Below, piece by piece: positions 1 through 5,440 of a stretch of DNA of 5,440 bases. The notes beneath the pieces are model-generated. The model was not told the origin of the DNA and did not search any database. It saw only the letters and a program-made list of their open reading frames with translations. The DNA lies in assembly GCA_021741085.1 (NCBI GenBank), contig JAIOYM010000073.1, forward strand, positions 1-5,440, given 5' to 3'. A program made the translations under genes and the position numbers. The DNA comes from Rickettsiaceae bacterium. GTDB lineage: Bacteria; Pseudomonadota; Alphaproteobacteria; Rickettsiales; Rickettsiaceae. Every line of letters starts with the position of its first letter. Positions within the stretch are counted from its first letter, which is position 1.

Positions 1-21
1 TATTATCTTTTATTATCAGTT

Positions 22-49
22 TTGTAAAATAAACGACGAATAATATATT
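22..49 (+). promoter_or_regulatory. Candidate sigma-70-like promoter for the outer-membrane protein gene
   Basis: A TTGTAA hexamer (22-27) is followed after 16 bp by TATATT (44-49), which matches the consensus -10 box at five of six bases. Transcription would begin near 56 and leave a leader of about 50 nt before the ATG at 107. The surrounding DNA is almost pure A+T, so such matches arise easily by chance. The call rests on position and spacing only. Confidence 0.25.
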
Positions 50-65
50 ATTAATATTAATAATA
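46..65. repeat. Perfect 20-bp AT-only palindrome upstream of the barrel gene
   Basis: Bases 46-65 read TATTATTAATATTAATAATA, which equals its own reverse complement over all 20 positions, with no spacer. The palindrome overlaps the candidate -10 box (44-49) and lies about 40 bp before the ATG at 107. It could be an operator for a dimeric regulator, a weak cruciform-forming site, or chance in an AT-only stretch. The sequence shows the symmetry; any function is inference. Confidence 0.5.
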
Positions 66-106
66 ACTAAAAGTAAAAAATAAAGCATAGTAAATGAATT
101 TGTTAT

Positions 107-1612
107 ATGTCTGGTATATTCAAATATTTTTTTATCAATTTTCTTTTATGCATTTTTGTTTTCAACATAAACGCTGAAGAACAAACTGATGACAATCTAA
201 AAAGAATTGCAGCAAATGGAATAAGGGCGATAAGCGAATCTAAATCAATAGAAGAAGTTAAAAAAACAAAAACAAAAACTGTTGCAGTTATACATCCAGA
301 CAAAAATAAAAATAGTATTATTGCAACCAATTTAACAGCAGAATTAAATGTATTTGCAGACTTTACTCGTAAAGTACTAAAGAAATATAATAAAACCGTT
401 GCCGAGTTGGCTAAGCTTAATAATTATGAAATAAATAAATTTTTTGAAAAGTTCGAAAATGACTTCGAGAACATTCCAACTTCTGTAAAAGATGACGTAG
501 AAGATGATGATGAAGATGATGATGCCAAATATTTGAGACAACAACAAAGCTATGATGCAAATATAAATATTTTCAGAGGCTATTTGCTAGAAATTGATCA
601 TTTAATAGAAATGCGTAATTTTATGTCCGAAATTATGCATACAAACGACTCTACCATAGCAGGACAAATAGATGGCGGCTTAAGCGTGTTTAGATTAGTT
701 GATACAAATTCAAATATACAATTGTCTAACGTCGCGCCCTTTATAGGTTATACAAAAAAAGGTAATATTTATAACAACTCATATTATTATGAAGCTAATG
801 CTTCAGCTATATTTATTGGCTCAAAATTATCTTCTATCTTTAACAAATTCATTAATAACCCTAATCCATTAAATATGGCTGTTTTGAATGGTAAGCTTTC
901 ATTAAAAAGCAATCCCCTTCGAAACAGAGGCTTTAATTTATTCATCCAACCAAAAGTGCTTTATAGTATATCCAATAACAGTGTAATTGATTATGAATTA
1001 TTAACATCGTTGGAAATAGAGTTATTACCCTTTTGTAATTTTTTAATCGGATACGGTATAAAAAATTCTCCATTGGAAAATGTTGCAAGAATGGGAATCA
1101 AATTTCATGATAAATGGGGGAGTTTGCTTTTATATGGCCAAAGTTCTGAATTTAGTAATTTTTTTAATCCAAAACTCTTCACAGAAATTTTTGTAAAAGA
1201 ACCTTTGAAGGTCGAACCTGCAAAAGAAGCAGAAAAACCTAGCTCGATAATACCATCTAGCTTAATAGGGTTTGAGATGAAGTTCTACTTGAAAAACCTC
1301 AATTTACTAGCTTATGGAAATATTGGCACAAGCAATACCATTGTAACTGCAAACGCTAAAAGCTTCGATGATATAAAAGCTTTTGGTTATACTTTAGCTT
1401 GCGCACTAGAATTAACTGGCACTAAAGGCTTGTATTTTTCTATCTCAGCTGGATTAAAGTCTGATATTGTTGTCGCGGAAAAAAAGAACTTTAATAGCGC
1501 CTATCAAGATATTCACGGTAATGTATTTTCAGGTATTCAATATAGGGATGAAGCTCCAACAAATAATATGAATGCTGTCTTTTTTGCTTTAAATTATGGT
1601 ATCAAATTTTAG
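107..1612 (+). CDS. Exported protein with predicted C-terminal outer-membrane beta-barrel, family not recognised
   Basis: This is a complete 501-residue frame from ATG to TAG. Residues 1-23 look like a signal peptide: Lys6, a hydrophobic core at 7-19, and likely cleavage after Ala23 (INA|EE). Residues 24-180 are mostly helical and charged. They include a Lys/Thr-rich patch (52-58) and an acidic run (129-139, mainly Asp). From about 188 the protein alternates hydrophobic and polar residues in roughly 14 possible strands, separated by Asn/Ser/Gly-rich turns. A Pro/Glu/Lys-rich loop at 364-380 may be surface-exposed. The chain ends in Phe501 with Ile499, Tyr497, Leu495 and Phe493 alternating before it, the classic terminal-strand signal read by the BAM machinery. 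The expected place is therefore the outer membrane of a Gram-negative cell. No Shine-Dalgarno site is visible; the start was chosen because the signal peptide follows directly. I do not recognise the family. A porin-like or surface-antigen role is possible but unproven. The gene is convergent with fabH. Confidence 0.85.
   Translation: MSGIFKYFFINFLLCIFVFNINAEEQTDDNLKRIAANGIRAISESKSIEEVKKTKTKTVAVIHPDKNKNSIIATNLTAELNVFADFTRKVLKKYNKTVAELAKLNNYEINKFFEKFENDFENIPTSVKDDVEDDDEDDDAKYLRQQQSYDANINIFRGYLLEIDHLIEMRNFMSEIMHTNDSTIAGQIDGGLSVFRLVDTNSNIQLSNVAPFIGYTKKGNIYNNSYYYEANASAIFIGSKLSSIFNKFINNPNPLNMAVLNGKLSLKSNPLRNRGFNLFIQPKVLYSISNNSVIDYELLTSLEIELLPFCNFLIGYGIKNSPLENVARMGIKFHDKWGSLLLYGQSSEFSNFFNPKLFTEIFVKEPLKVEPAKEAEKPSSIIPSSLIGFEMKFYLKNLNLLAYGNIGTSNTIVTANAKSFDDIKAFGYTLACALELTGTKGLYFSISAGLKSDIVVAEKKNFNSAYQDIHGNVFSGIQYRDEAPTNNMNAVFFALNYGIKF
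503..523 (+). repeat. GAT trinucleotide microrepeat encoding an Asp run
   Basis: Seven codons read GAT x3, GAA, GAT x3, encoding residues 133-139 (DDDEDDD) of the exported protein. Slippage here would add or remove acidic residues without a frameshift. The run sits in the charged region ahead of the predicted barrel, where it could bind cations or act as a spacer. Confidence 0.6.
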
Positions 1613-1690
1613 ATTATCTGATGATATTTTTTGAGGTATTCCAGCGATTCTAATATAGCAGCAAAGCTCTCTAGTGGCTTATGCCCAAAA

Positions 1691-1735
1691 GTCATTGCGA
1701 GCCGCAAGAGAAGCTATGCGTGCGTGGTAATCCAG
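1691..1735. repeat. GC-rich palindromic repeat element, Rickettsiales-type
   Basis: The 45-bp segment begins GTCATTGCGAG and ends GTGGTAATCCAG. It is 25/45 (56%) G+C inside strongly AT-rich DNA. It contains an internal hairpin, TTGCG-AGC-CGCAA (1695-1707). Its outer parts pair imperfectly (1694-1700 with 1725-1731, including one G.U and one mismatch). Its ends resemble those of short dispersed repeats common in Rickettsia-like genomes, which often carry GTCATTGCGAG at one end and GCAATCCAG or TAATCCAG at the other. That likeness is from memory. Only one copy lies in this window, so its repeat status is inferred. Its place between convergent genes is typical of tolerated insertions. Confidence 0.6.
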
Positions 1736-1797
1736 CACAACCGACTCTTCGAATACAATTTTTAAAACAAGTCCATCCTCTAGTTTTAATTATCAAC

Positions 1798-1818
1798 AGT
1801 CCCTTCATACAAGGAACT
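1798..1818 (-). terminator. Stem-loop just downstream of the fabH stop, possible weak terminator
   Basis: In the fabH transcript, AGUUCCUU and AAGGGACU can form an 8-bp stem with one G.U pair around a 5-nt loop, starting about 15 nt after the stop codon. No clear U-tract follows (GUUGAUAAUU), so intrinsic termination would be weak. It may instead protect the 3' end of the RNA. Confidence 0.35.
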
Positions 1819-1833
1819 TGCCTATATAGCGCT

Positions 1834-2781
1834 CTACCACTTAAGCAAAGCTCCTCCCCATGTAAGCCCTGCGCCCATAGCGCAAAAACCTAATAACTGT
1901 CCTTTTTGTAATTTACCGGCAATATATAGTTCGCTTAAGGCTAGGGGGATCGATGCTGCAGAGCAATTAGCATGCCCCGATATGGTTTTGACTATTTTTT
2001 CTTCCTCAAGATTTAGAGATTGCCCAATATTGTCAATAATTCTTATATTAGCTTGATGGCAGACTAGGTGATCTATATCATTTGTTGATAATTGGTGTTT
2101 TTTTAGCAATTTTATCAATTCTAAAGACATTTTAGCTACCGCATGCTTAAAAACAGCTTGTCCTTTCATTTCAATAACTCCAATACCTCTACCAGAAGAA
2201 ACACCCCCTGTAGTTTGCAGTATTTCATATTCTGTAGCGTCTGAATTTATTAGGCTATCACTAAAATTATTTGGCTCAGCTGATAAGATTACAGCCCCAG
2301 CCCCGTCGCCAAAAAGCACGGCTGTATTACGATCTTGCCAATCTATTAAAGACGACATTTTTTCTGCTCCTACAAGCAAAATCTTCTTATAAGCACCACT
2401 TTGCAAAAGTTTTTCACTTAAATGTAGGCCATAAACAAATCCAGAACAAACTGCTTGCAGATCAAAAGCTGGCATATTGCTAGCACCAAGTTTCTTAGAT
2501 AAAATTGCAGCAGTTGCAGGAAAGCTTAAATCTGGCGTGGTTGTGGCGCAAATTATCAAGTCGATATCGCCAATAGACAAATTTGCTTGAAGAAGTGCAG
2601 ACCTAGAAGCCTGCAGGGCTAAATCGGATGTTGCTTCATCTACATCGGCTATATGCCTTTGCTTTATACCAGTTCGGCTTATTATCCATTCATCAGAGGT
2701 ATCTAGAGTTTTTTCTAGCTCATGGTTAGTGACAATTTTACTTGGTAAATATCCACCTACACCTATTATTTTATAAGACAT
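1834..2781 (-). CDS. fabH: 3-oxoacyl-[acyl-carrier-protein] synthase III (KAS III, FabH)
   Basis: FabH condenses an acyl-CoA primer, usually acetyl-CoA, with malonyl-ACP in the cytoplasm to give a 3-oxoacyl-ACP, the first elongation step of type II fatty-acid synthesis. The 315-residue product matches the family length of about 317. The catalytic triad is intact: Cys112 in the AVCSGF motif, His242 in CHQAN, and Asn272 in GHANCSAASIP. These match Cys112, His244 and Asn274 of the E. coli enzyme. The N-terminal segment with DEWIISRTGIKQRHIA (30-45), the FGDGAGAVIL stretch (157-166) and the C-terminal AMGAGLTWG (301-309) are family hallmarks. The residue after Asn272 is Cys where Thr is common. 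The ATG at 2779-2781 starts the protein at the usual MSYKIIGVGGYLP point, with no evident Shine-Dalgarno site. The gene stands alone: plsX, its common upstream partner, is absent, and dnaE diverges from it. Confidence 0.97.
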   Translation of the reverse strand: MSYKIIGVGGYLPSKIVTNHELEKTLDTSDEWIISRTGIKQRHIADVDEATSDLALQASRSALLQANLSIGDIDLIICATTTPDLSFPATAAILSKKLGASNMPAFDLQAVCSGFVYGLHLSEKLLQSGAYKKILLVGAEKMSSLIDWQDRNTAVLFGDGAGAVILSAEPNNFSDSLINSDATEYEILQTTGGVSSGRGIGVIEMKGQAVFKHAVAKMSLELIKLLKKHQLSTNDIDHLVCHQANIRIIDNIGQSLNLEEEKIVKTISGHANCSAASIPLALSELYIAGKLQKGQLLGFCAMGAGLTWGGALLKW

Positions 2782-2817
2782 CTAATTTTATTAATAATTT
2801 GAAAATTAACAATGCTA

Positions 2818-2846
2818 AATATACAGTATAAGTTTAAGGCGAGCAA
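2818..2846 (-). promoter_or_regulatory. Candidate sigma-70-like promoter for fabH
   Basis: On the minus strand, TTGCTC (2846-2841) is followed after exactly 17 bp by TATATT (2823-2818), a five-of-six match to the -10 consensus. The -35 box matches only at TTG. Transcription would start near 2811 and give a leader of about 30 nt before the fabH ATG. Confidence 0.38.
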
Positions 2847-2859
2847 GTGGTGATAATTT

Positions 2860-3096
2860 TTGAAACTCATAATTTTAGGAAAAAATTTACGGGATTATCA
2901 ATTTTATACCCCGCAAATTATTATTGGTAATAGTAAAATTAAACTTCACTTTCTTGCCATCTGTTTGCACAATCACTCCAACTCTTACTTCCCCAACTAT
3001 AACTACTACCTTGCTCAACTAAAAAAATTAAGCAATTGTGTTGCTATTCATTATGGCGTAAAATACATATTAACAAAGGATTTTAACAATAAATAA
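2860..3096 (+). CDS. Doubtful small hypothetical ORF (78 codons, TTG start)
   Basis: The frame opens right after an in-frame TAA (2854-2856). TTG at 2860 is the first possible start, and there is no ATG anywhere in the frame. AAGTGGTGA just upstream is at best a poor ribosome site. The product is 78 residues, rich in Tyr, Asn, Ile and Leu, with no signal peptide, membrane segment or domain that I recognise. Codon use in the middle is unusual, with many codons ending in C, unlike the AT-ending codons of the neighbours. It stops 10 bp before the dnaE start, which could suggest coupling. It is more likely non-coding leader DNA or a gene remnant. Confidence 0.18.
   Translation: MKLIILGKNLRDYQFYTPQIIIGNSKIKLHFLAICLHNHSNSYFPNYNYYLAQLKKLSNCVAIHYGVKYILTKDFNNK
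2968..3012 (+). promoter_or_regulatory. G-free, C-rich tract in the dnaE leader, possible Rho-loading (rut-like) region
   Basis: These 45 bases hold 18 C and no G on the plus strand. Only one G (3013) occurs between 2968 and 3031. A C-over-G bubble is the known hallmark of Rho utilisation sites in unstructured RNA. It starts about 140 nt before the dnaE GTG. It would matter only if transcription enters from further upstream, for example on the strand divergent from fabH. The composition is observed; the role is inferred. Confidence 0.25.
3036..3064 (+). promoter_or_regulatory. Candidate sigma-70-like promoter for dnaE
   Basis: TTGTGT (3036-3041) is followed after 17 bp by TAAAAT (3059-3064), a five-of-six match to the -10 consensus; the -35 box matches at TTG only. 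Transcription would start near 3071, about 36 nt before the GTG start of dnaE. It lies inside the doubtful small frame, which argues further against that frame being a gene. Confidence 0.3.
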
Positions 3097-3106
3097 ATGT
3101 TACAGC

Positions 3107-5440
3107 GTGTCGGATAATTTCGTACATTTAAGAGTGAAAAGCTCTTACTCATTACTTTCGAGTGTTTTAAAAATAAATGCTATTACAGAATTAGCTGCAA
3201 AGCACCAGATGCCAGCCGTGGCCCTTACTGATAGTAATAATTTATTTGCTTTGCTAGAATTTTCTATGGCCGCAAATAAAGCTAAAGTTCAGCCCATTTG
3301 TGGAGTTAATGTTAATTTGCTGTACGAGCACGAGCATAAATCCTATTTAGCAGAGATATTGCTGCTAGCAAAAGACGAAGGGGGGTATGAGAACTTAATA
3401 AAGTTGGTAAGTAAGATTTACCTAAATAATCAAAGGCAGCCATCTGAACATGTAACCTTTCAAGATTTAATAGAACATAATGCTGGGCTTATTATGCTAT
3501 CCGGCTATGAAAATGGAGTTATTGGTGAACTTATTTACAGAGGCTACGAAGATAAAGCCAAATATTATGCTAATTATTTCAAAGATCTTTTTGGCGATAG
3601 ATTTTACTTTGAAATCATGCGTCATGGCCTTGAGAAACAAAAAATTATCGAATCGCGCTATCTAAAACTATCTTTGGAAGTAGATGTTCCACTTGTTGCT
3701 ACCAACAACGTATTATTTGGCTCAATAGAGGATCATGACAAACATGATACTTTGCTCTGCATAGCTTCTGGTAAATTAAAAGCAGAAACAAACCGCCCTA
3801 CAGTTAGCAATCAATGCTATTTTAAATCGAAAGCAGAGATGTCTAAAACTTTTGCAGATCTGGCGGCCGCTATTAGCAATAGTTACTATATTTCAAAGCG
3901 TTGCGCTGTAATGGCAACCACAAACCCTCCAATATTGCCAAGTTTTGCAAATCAAAATATAAGTGAGGAAGAGGCTTTAAAATTAAAAGTACAAGCTGGT
4001 TTAAAAGCAAGACTTGAAAATAAGTTTAAATACGAAAATATCTTGTCAACGCAGGAGCAAAATAAAATAATACAAACTTATCAAGCTCGACTTGAATATG
4101 AATTAAAAGTTATATGTGGCATGAAATTTGCGGGCTATTTTTTAATCGTGGCAGATTTTATTGAGTGGAGCAAAGATAACAAGATTTCAGTAGGTCCTGG
4201 AAGAGGTTCTGTTGTTGGTTCTATTATAGCTTGGTCTTTGAGGATAAGTGATTTGGATCCTATAAAATTTGGCTTGCTATTTGAAAGATTTTTGAACCCA
4301 GAGCGTGTTTCAATGCCCGATATAGATATAGATTTTTGTCAAGAGCGTCGTGACGAAGTGCTAAAATATATTACACAAAAATATGGTGCAAATAGAGTAG
4401 CTCATATCATTACCTTTGGTAGTATGCAGGCTAAAGCGGTTATAAAAGACGTATCTAGAGTTTTAGGTCTAAGATACGATATAGCGAACTCTATAACAGA
4501 ATTGGTGCCTTTTAACGCTGTTAATCCAGTAACTTTATCTCAAGCAATAGAACAAGTGCCAGAATTACGTAGTGCTTATGGTGGCAAGGGGCTTTTTAGC
4601 GTAGAATTACGGGACTATGAAGATCCCAAGCAAATCAACTCTTTAATAAAAACAGTCTTAGATAATGCTCTTACTTTAGAGGGGTTACAACGTCACGTTT
4701 CCATGCACGCTGCTGGTATAGTTATTTCAGGAGAGAACTTATTAAAGCTAGTTCCTATATATCGTGATACAAATAGCCAAAATAATATAATTCAATATTC
4801 GATGAAATATGCAGAATTAGTTGGATTGGTAAAATTTGATCTTCTTGGGCTGCAAACTTTAACGCTTATAGCTAAAACTTTAGAGCTACTAAGCCACGAG
4901 GGTATTAATATTGACATTAGTAATATAGCTCTTGATGACAAAAAAACTTATAAGCTGCTAGCGTCTGGAGAAACAAATGGCGTGTTCCAGTTTGAAAGCT
5001 TTGGTATGAAAGATAGTATCAAGAAAATCAAGCCTGATGCAATAGGTGACCTTATAGCTTTGGGTGCCTTATATAGACCCGGCCCAATGGATAATATCCC
5101 AACGTATGTAGCTTGTAAGCATGGCAAGCAAGAGCCAGATTATCTACATCCTTTACTAAAGGAAGTTTTAAAAGAAACTTACGGTGTAATAATATACCAA
5201 GAGCAAGTTATGGAAATAGCAAAAATACTTGGTGGCTATTCTTTGGGTTCTGCAGATCTACTTAGAAGAGCGATGGGTAAAAAAATCAAATCTGAGATGG
5301 AAGCCCAAGAGAAGATTTTTAAAGAAGGGGCGGCAGCTAAGGGGGTTGATTCTGATCAAGCTAGAGATATTTTTGCTTCTGTAGCAAAGTTTGCTGGTTA
5401 TGGATTCAATAAATCTCATGCTGCTGGTTATGCATTCATA
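3107..5440 (+). CDS. dnaE: DNA polymerase III alpha subunit (DnaE), 5' part, truncated by window edge
   Basis: DnaE is the polymerase subunit of the replicative holoenzyme and works with the beta clamp and the epsilon proofreader. The frame is open with no stop for 778 codons, roughly two thirds of a usual 1,150-1,180 residues. GTG at 3107 gives MSDNFVHLRV, which fits family N-termini. An in-frame stop lies at 3071-3073, and no in-frame ATG occurs before the PHP domain is well under way. The PHP domain spans about residues 5-270; Lys11 replaces the second His of the HxH metal motif. The palm holds GPGRGS (363-368), Asp405 and Asp407 in PDIDIDF, and Asp578 in VKFDLLGL, matching E. coli Asp401, Asp403 and Asp555. 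RPGP (657-660), YQEQVM (697-702) and GYGFNKSHA (764-772) follow. About 19 extra residues fall between the second and third Asp compared with E. coli. The tau-binding and OB-fold C-terminal parts lie outside the window. No Shine-Dalgarno site is seen. Confidence 0.97.
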   Translation, partial: MSDNFVHLRVKSSYSLLSSVLKINAITELAAKHQMPAVALTDSNNLFALLEFSMAANKAKVQPICGVNVNLLYEHEHKSYLAEILLLAKDEGGYENLIKLVSKIYLNNQRQPSEHVTFQDLIEHNAGLIMLSGYENGVIGELIYRGYEDKAKYYANYFKDLFGDRFYFEIMRHGLEKQKIIESRYLKLSLEVDVPLVATNNVLFGSIEDHDKHDTLLCIASGKLKAETNRPTVSNQCYFKSKAEMSKTFADLAAAISNSYYISKRCAVMATTNPPILPSFANQNISEEEALKLKVQAGLKARLENKFKYENILSTQEQNKIIQTYQARLEYELKVICGMKFAGYFLIVADFIEWSKDNKISVGPGRGSVVGSIIAWSLRISDLDPIKFGLLFERFLNPERVSMPDIDIDFCQERRDEVLKYITQKYGANRVAHIITFGSMQAKAVIKDVSRVLGLRYDIANSITELVPFNAVNPVTLSQAIEQVPELRSAYGGKGLFSVELRDYEDPKQINSLIKTVLDNALTLEGLQRHVSMHAAGIVISGENLLKLVPIYRDTNSQNNIIQYSMKYAELVGLVKFDLLGLQTLTLIAKTLELLSHEGINIDISNIALDDKKTYKLLASGETNGVFQFESFGMKDSIKKIKPDAIGDLIALGALYRPGPMDNIPTYVACKHGKQEPDYLHPLLKEVLKETYGVIIYQEQVMEIAKILGGYSLGSADLLRRAMGKKIKSEMEAQEKIFKEGAAAKGVDSDQARDIFASVAKFAGYGFNKSHAAGYAFI

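Larger units (their letters stand above)
1613..1833. other. Convergent intergenic region between the barrel gene and fabH
   Basis: This 221-bp gap separates two genes that end toward each other. It holds a GC-rich palindromic repeat (1691-1735) and a stem-loop (1798-1818), both listed separately. Just after the barrel gene stop there is only a 4-bp stem (TATC/GATA, 1615-1626) followed by T6 (1627-1632), too weak to call as a terminator. An open frame from 1681 runs through the repeat into the antisense of fabH and is not credible as a gene. I see no tRNA or other RNA gene. Confidence 0.6.
2782..3106. other. Divergent intergenic region between fabH and dnaE
   Basis: This 325-bp stretch should carry the start signals for both housekeeping genes. 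It contains a candidate fabH promoter (2818-2846, minus strand), a doubtful open frame (2860-3096, plus strand), a G-free C-rich tract (2968-3012) and a candidate dnaE promoter (3036-3064, plus strand). No tRNA, riboswitch or strong hairpin is visible. Some alphaproteobacteria have lolD ahead of dnaE; nothing like it is seen here. Confidence 0.6.

Noticed and set aside
94..177. ATG at 94 with a 27-codon frame ahead of and overlapping the barrel gene
   Set aside because: It is short, out of frame with the supported signal peptide, and has no ribosome site or recognisable product.
103..330. Minus-strand open frame of 75 codons opposite the barrel gene
   Set aside because: It lies wholly antisense to the signal peptide and N-terminal part of a well-supported gene. 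Its hydrophobic look comes from reading A/T-rich codons backwards.
1615..1632. Intrinsic terminator after the barrel gene
   Set aside because: The stem is only 4 bp and AU-rich (TATC/GATA), too unstable to call despite the T6 run after it.
1681..1893. Plus-strand 70-codon frame through the palindromic repeat
   Set aside because: Its sequence is made of the repeat, intergenic DNA and fabH antisense; there is no ribosome site and no plausible protein.
2271..2483. Plus-strand 70-codon frame inside fabH
   Set aside because: It is antisense to the catalytic region of an intact fabH and is a shadow frame.
3040..3096. Possible PIN-domain tail (GVKYILTKDF) at the end of the small frame
   Set aside because: A short hydrophobic-T-x-D-F pattern alone is not enough; the rest of the frame shows none of the other acidic residues in the expected order.
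3097..3117. ATG at 3097 as the dnaE start
   Set aside because: It is out of frame with DnaE and ends after six codons at TAA 3115-3117; GTG at 3107 gives the family-like N-terminus.
3480..3665. Plus-strand 61-codon frame inside dnaE
   Set aside because: It lies in another frame of the uninterrupted dnaE PHP region and has no support of its own.
1..5440. Search for a CRISPR array, IS element, toxin-antitoxin pair, tRNA or defence genes
   Set aside because: No regularly spaced repeats, transposase frame, paired small genes or cloverleaf-like sequence is visible. The window is mainly two housekeeping genes plus one surface protein gene.

Overview
The window is AT-rich (about one third G+C by eye). 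It looks like chromosomal DNA of an obligate intracellular alphaproteobacterium, most likely of the order Rickettsiales. The support is the DnaE sequence, which has Rickettsia-like wording around its core motifs, the lack of clear Shine-Dalgarno sites, and a GC-rich repeat with ends like those of dispersed Rickettsiales palindromic repeats. The placement comes from remembered family sequences, not from a search, and the genus cannot be named.

Layout from left to right. Positions 1-106 form an AT-only, promoter-like leader with a perfect 20-bp palindrome. Positions 107-1612 (+) encode a 501-residue exported protein that I do not recognise. It has a signal peptide, a helical and acidic N-terminal part, and a C-terminal half that reads as an outer-membrane beta-barrel ending in Phe. 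Positions 1613-1833 form a convergent gap holding a 45-bp GC-rich palindromic repeat and a stem-loop just past the fabH stop. Positions 1834-2781 (-) encode FabH, complete and with an intact Cys-His-Asn triad. Positions 2782-3106 form a divergent control region with candidate promoters for both flanking genes, a doubtful 78-codon frame, and a G-free, C-rich tract. From 3107 (+) to the window end runs dnaE, the DNA polymerase III alpha subunit. It starts at GTG, stays open for 778 codons and is cut off by the window edge.

The genes do not form a functional operon. fabH (start of fatty-acid synthesis) and dnaE (replication) are divergent housekeeping genes, each probably with its own promoter. 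The barrel protein is a separate, probably surface-exposed, lineage-specific gene. I found no mobile-element gene, CRISPR array, tRNA, rRNA or defence system. The least ordinary items are the unrecognised barrel protein, the GC-rich repeat, the C-rich G-free tract ahead of dnaE, and an apparent insertion in the DnaE palm.
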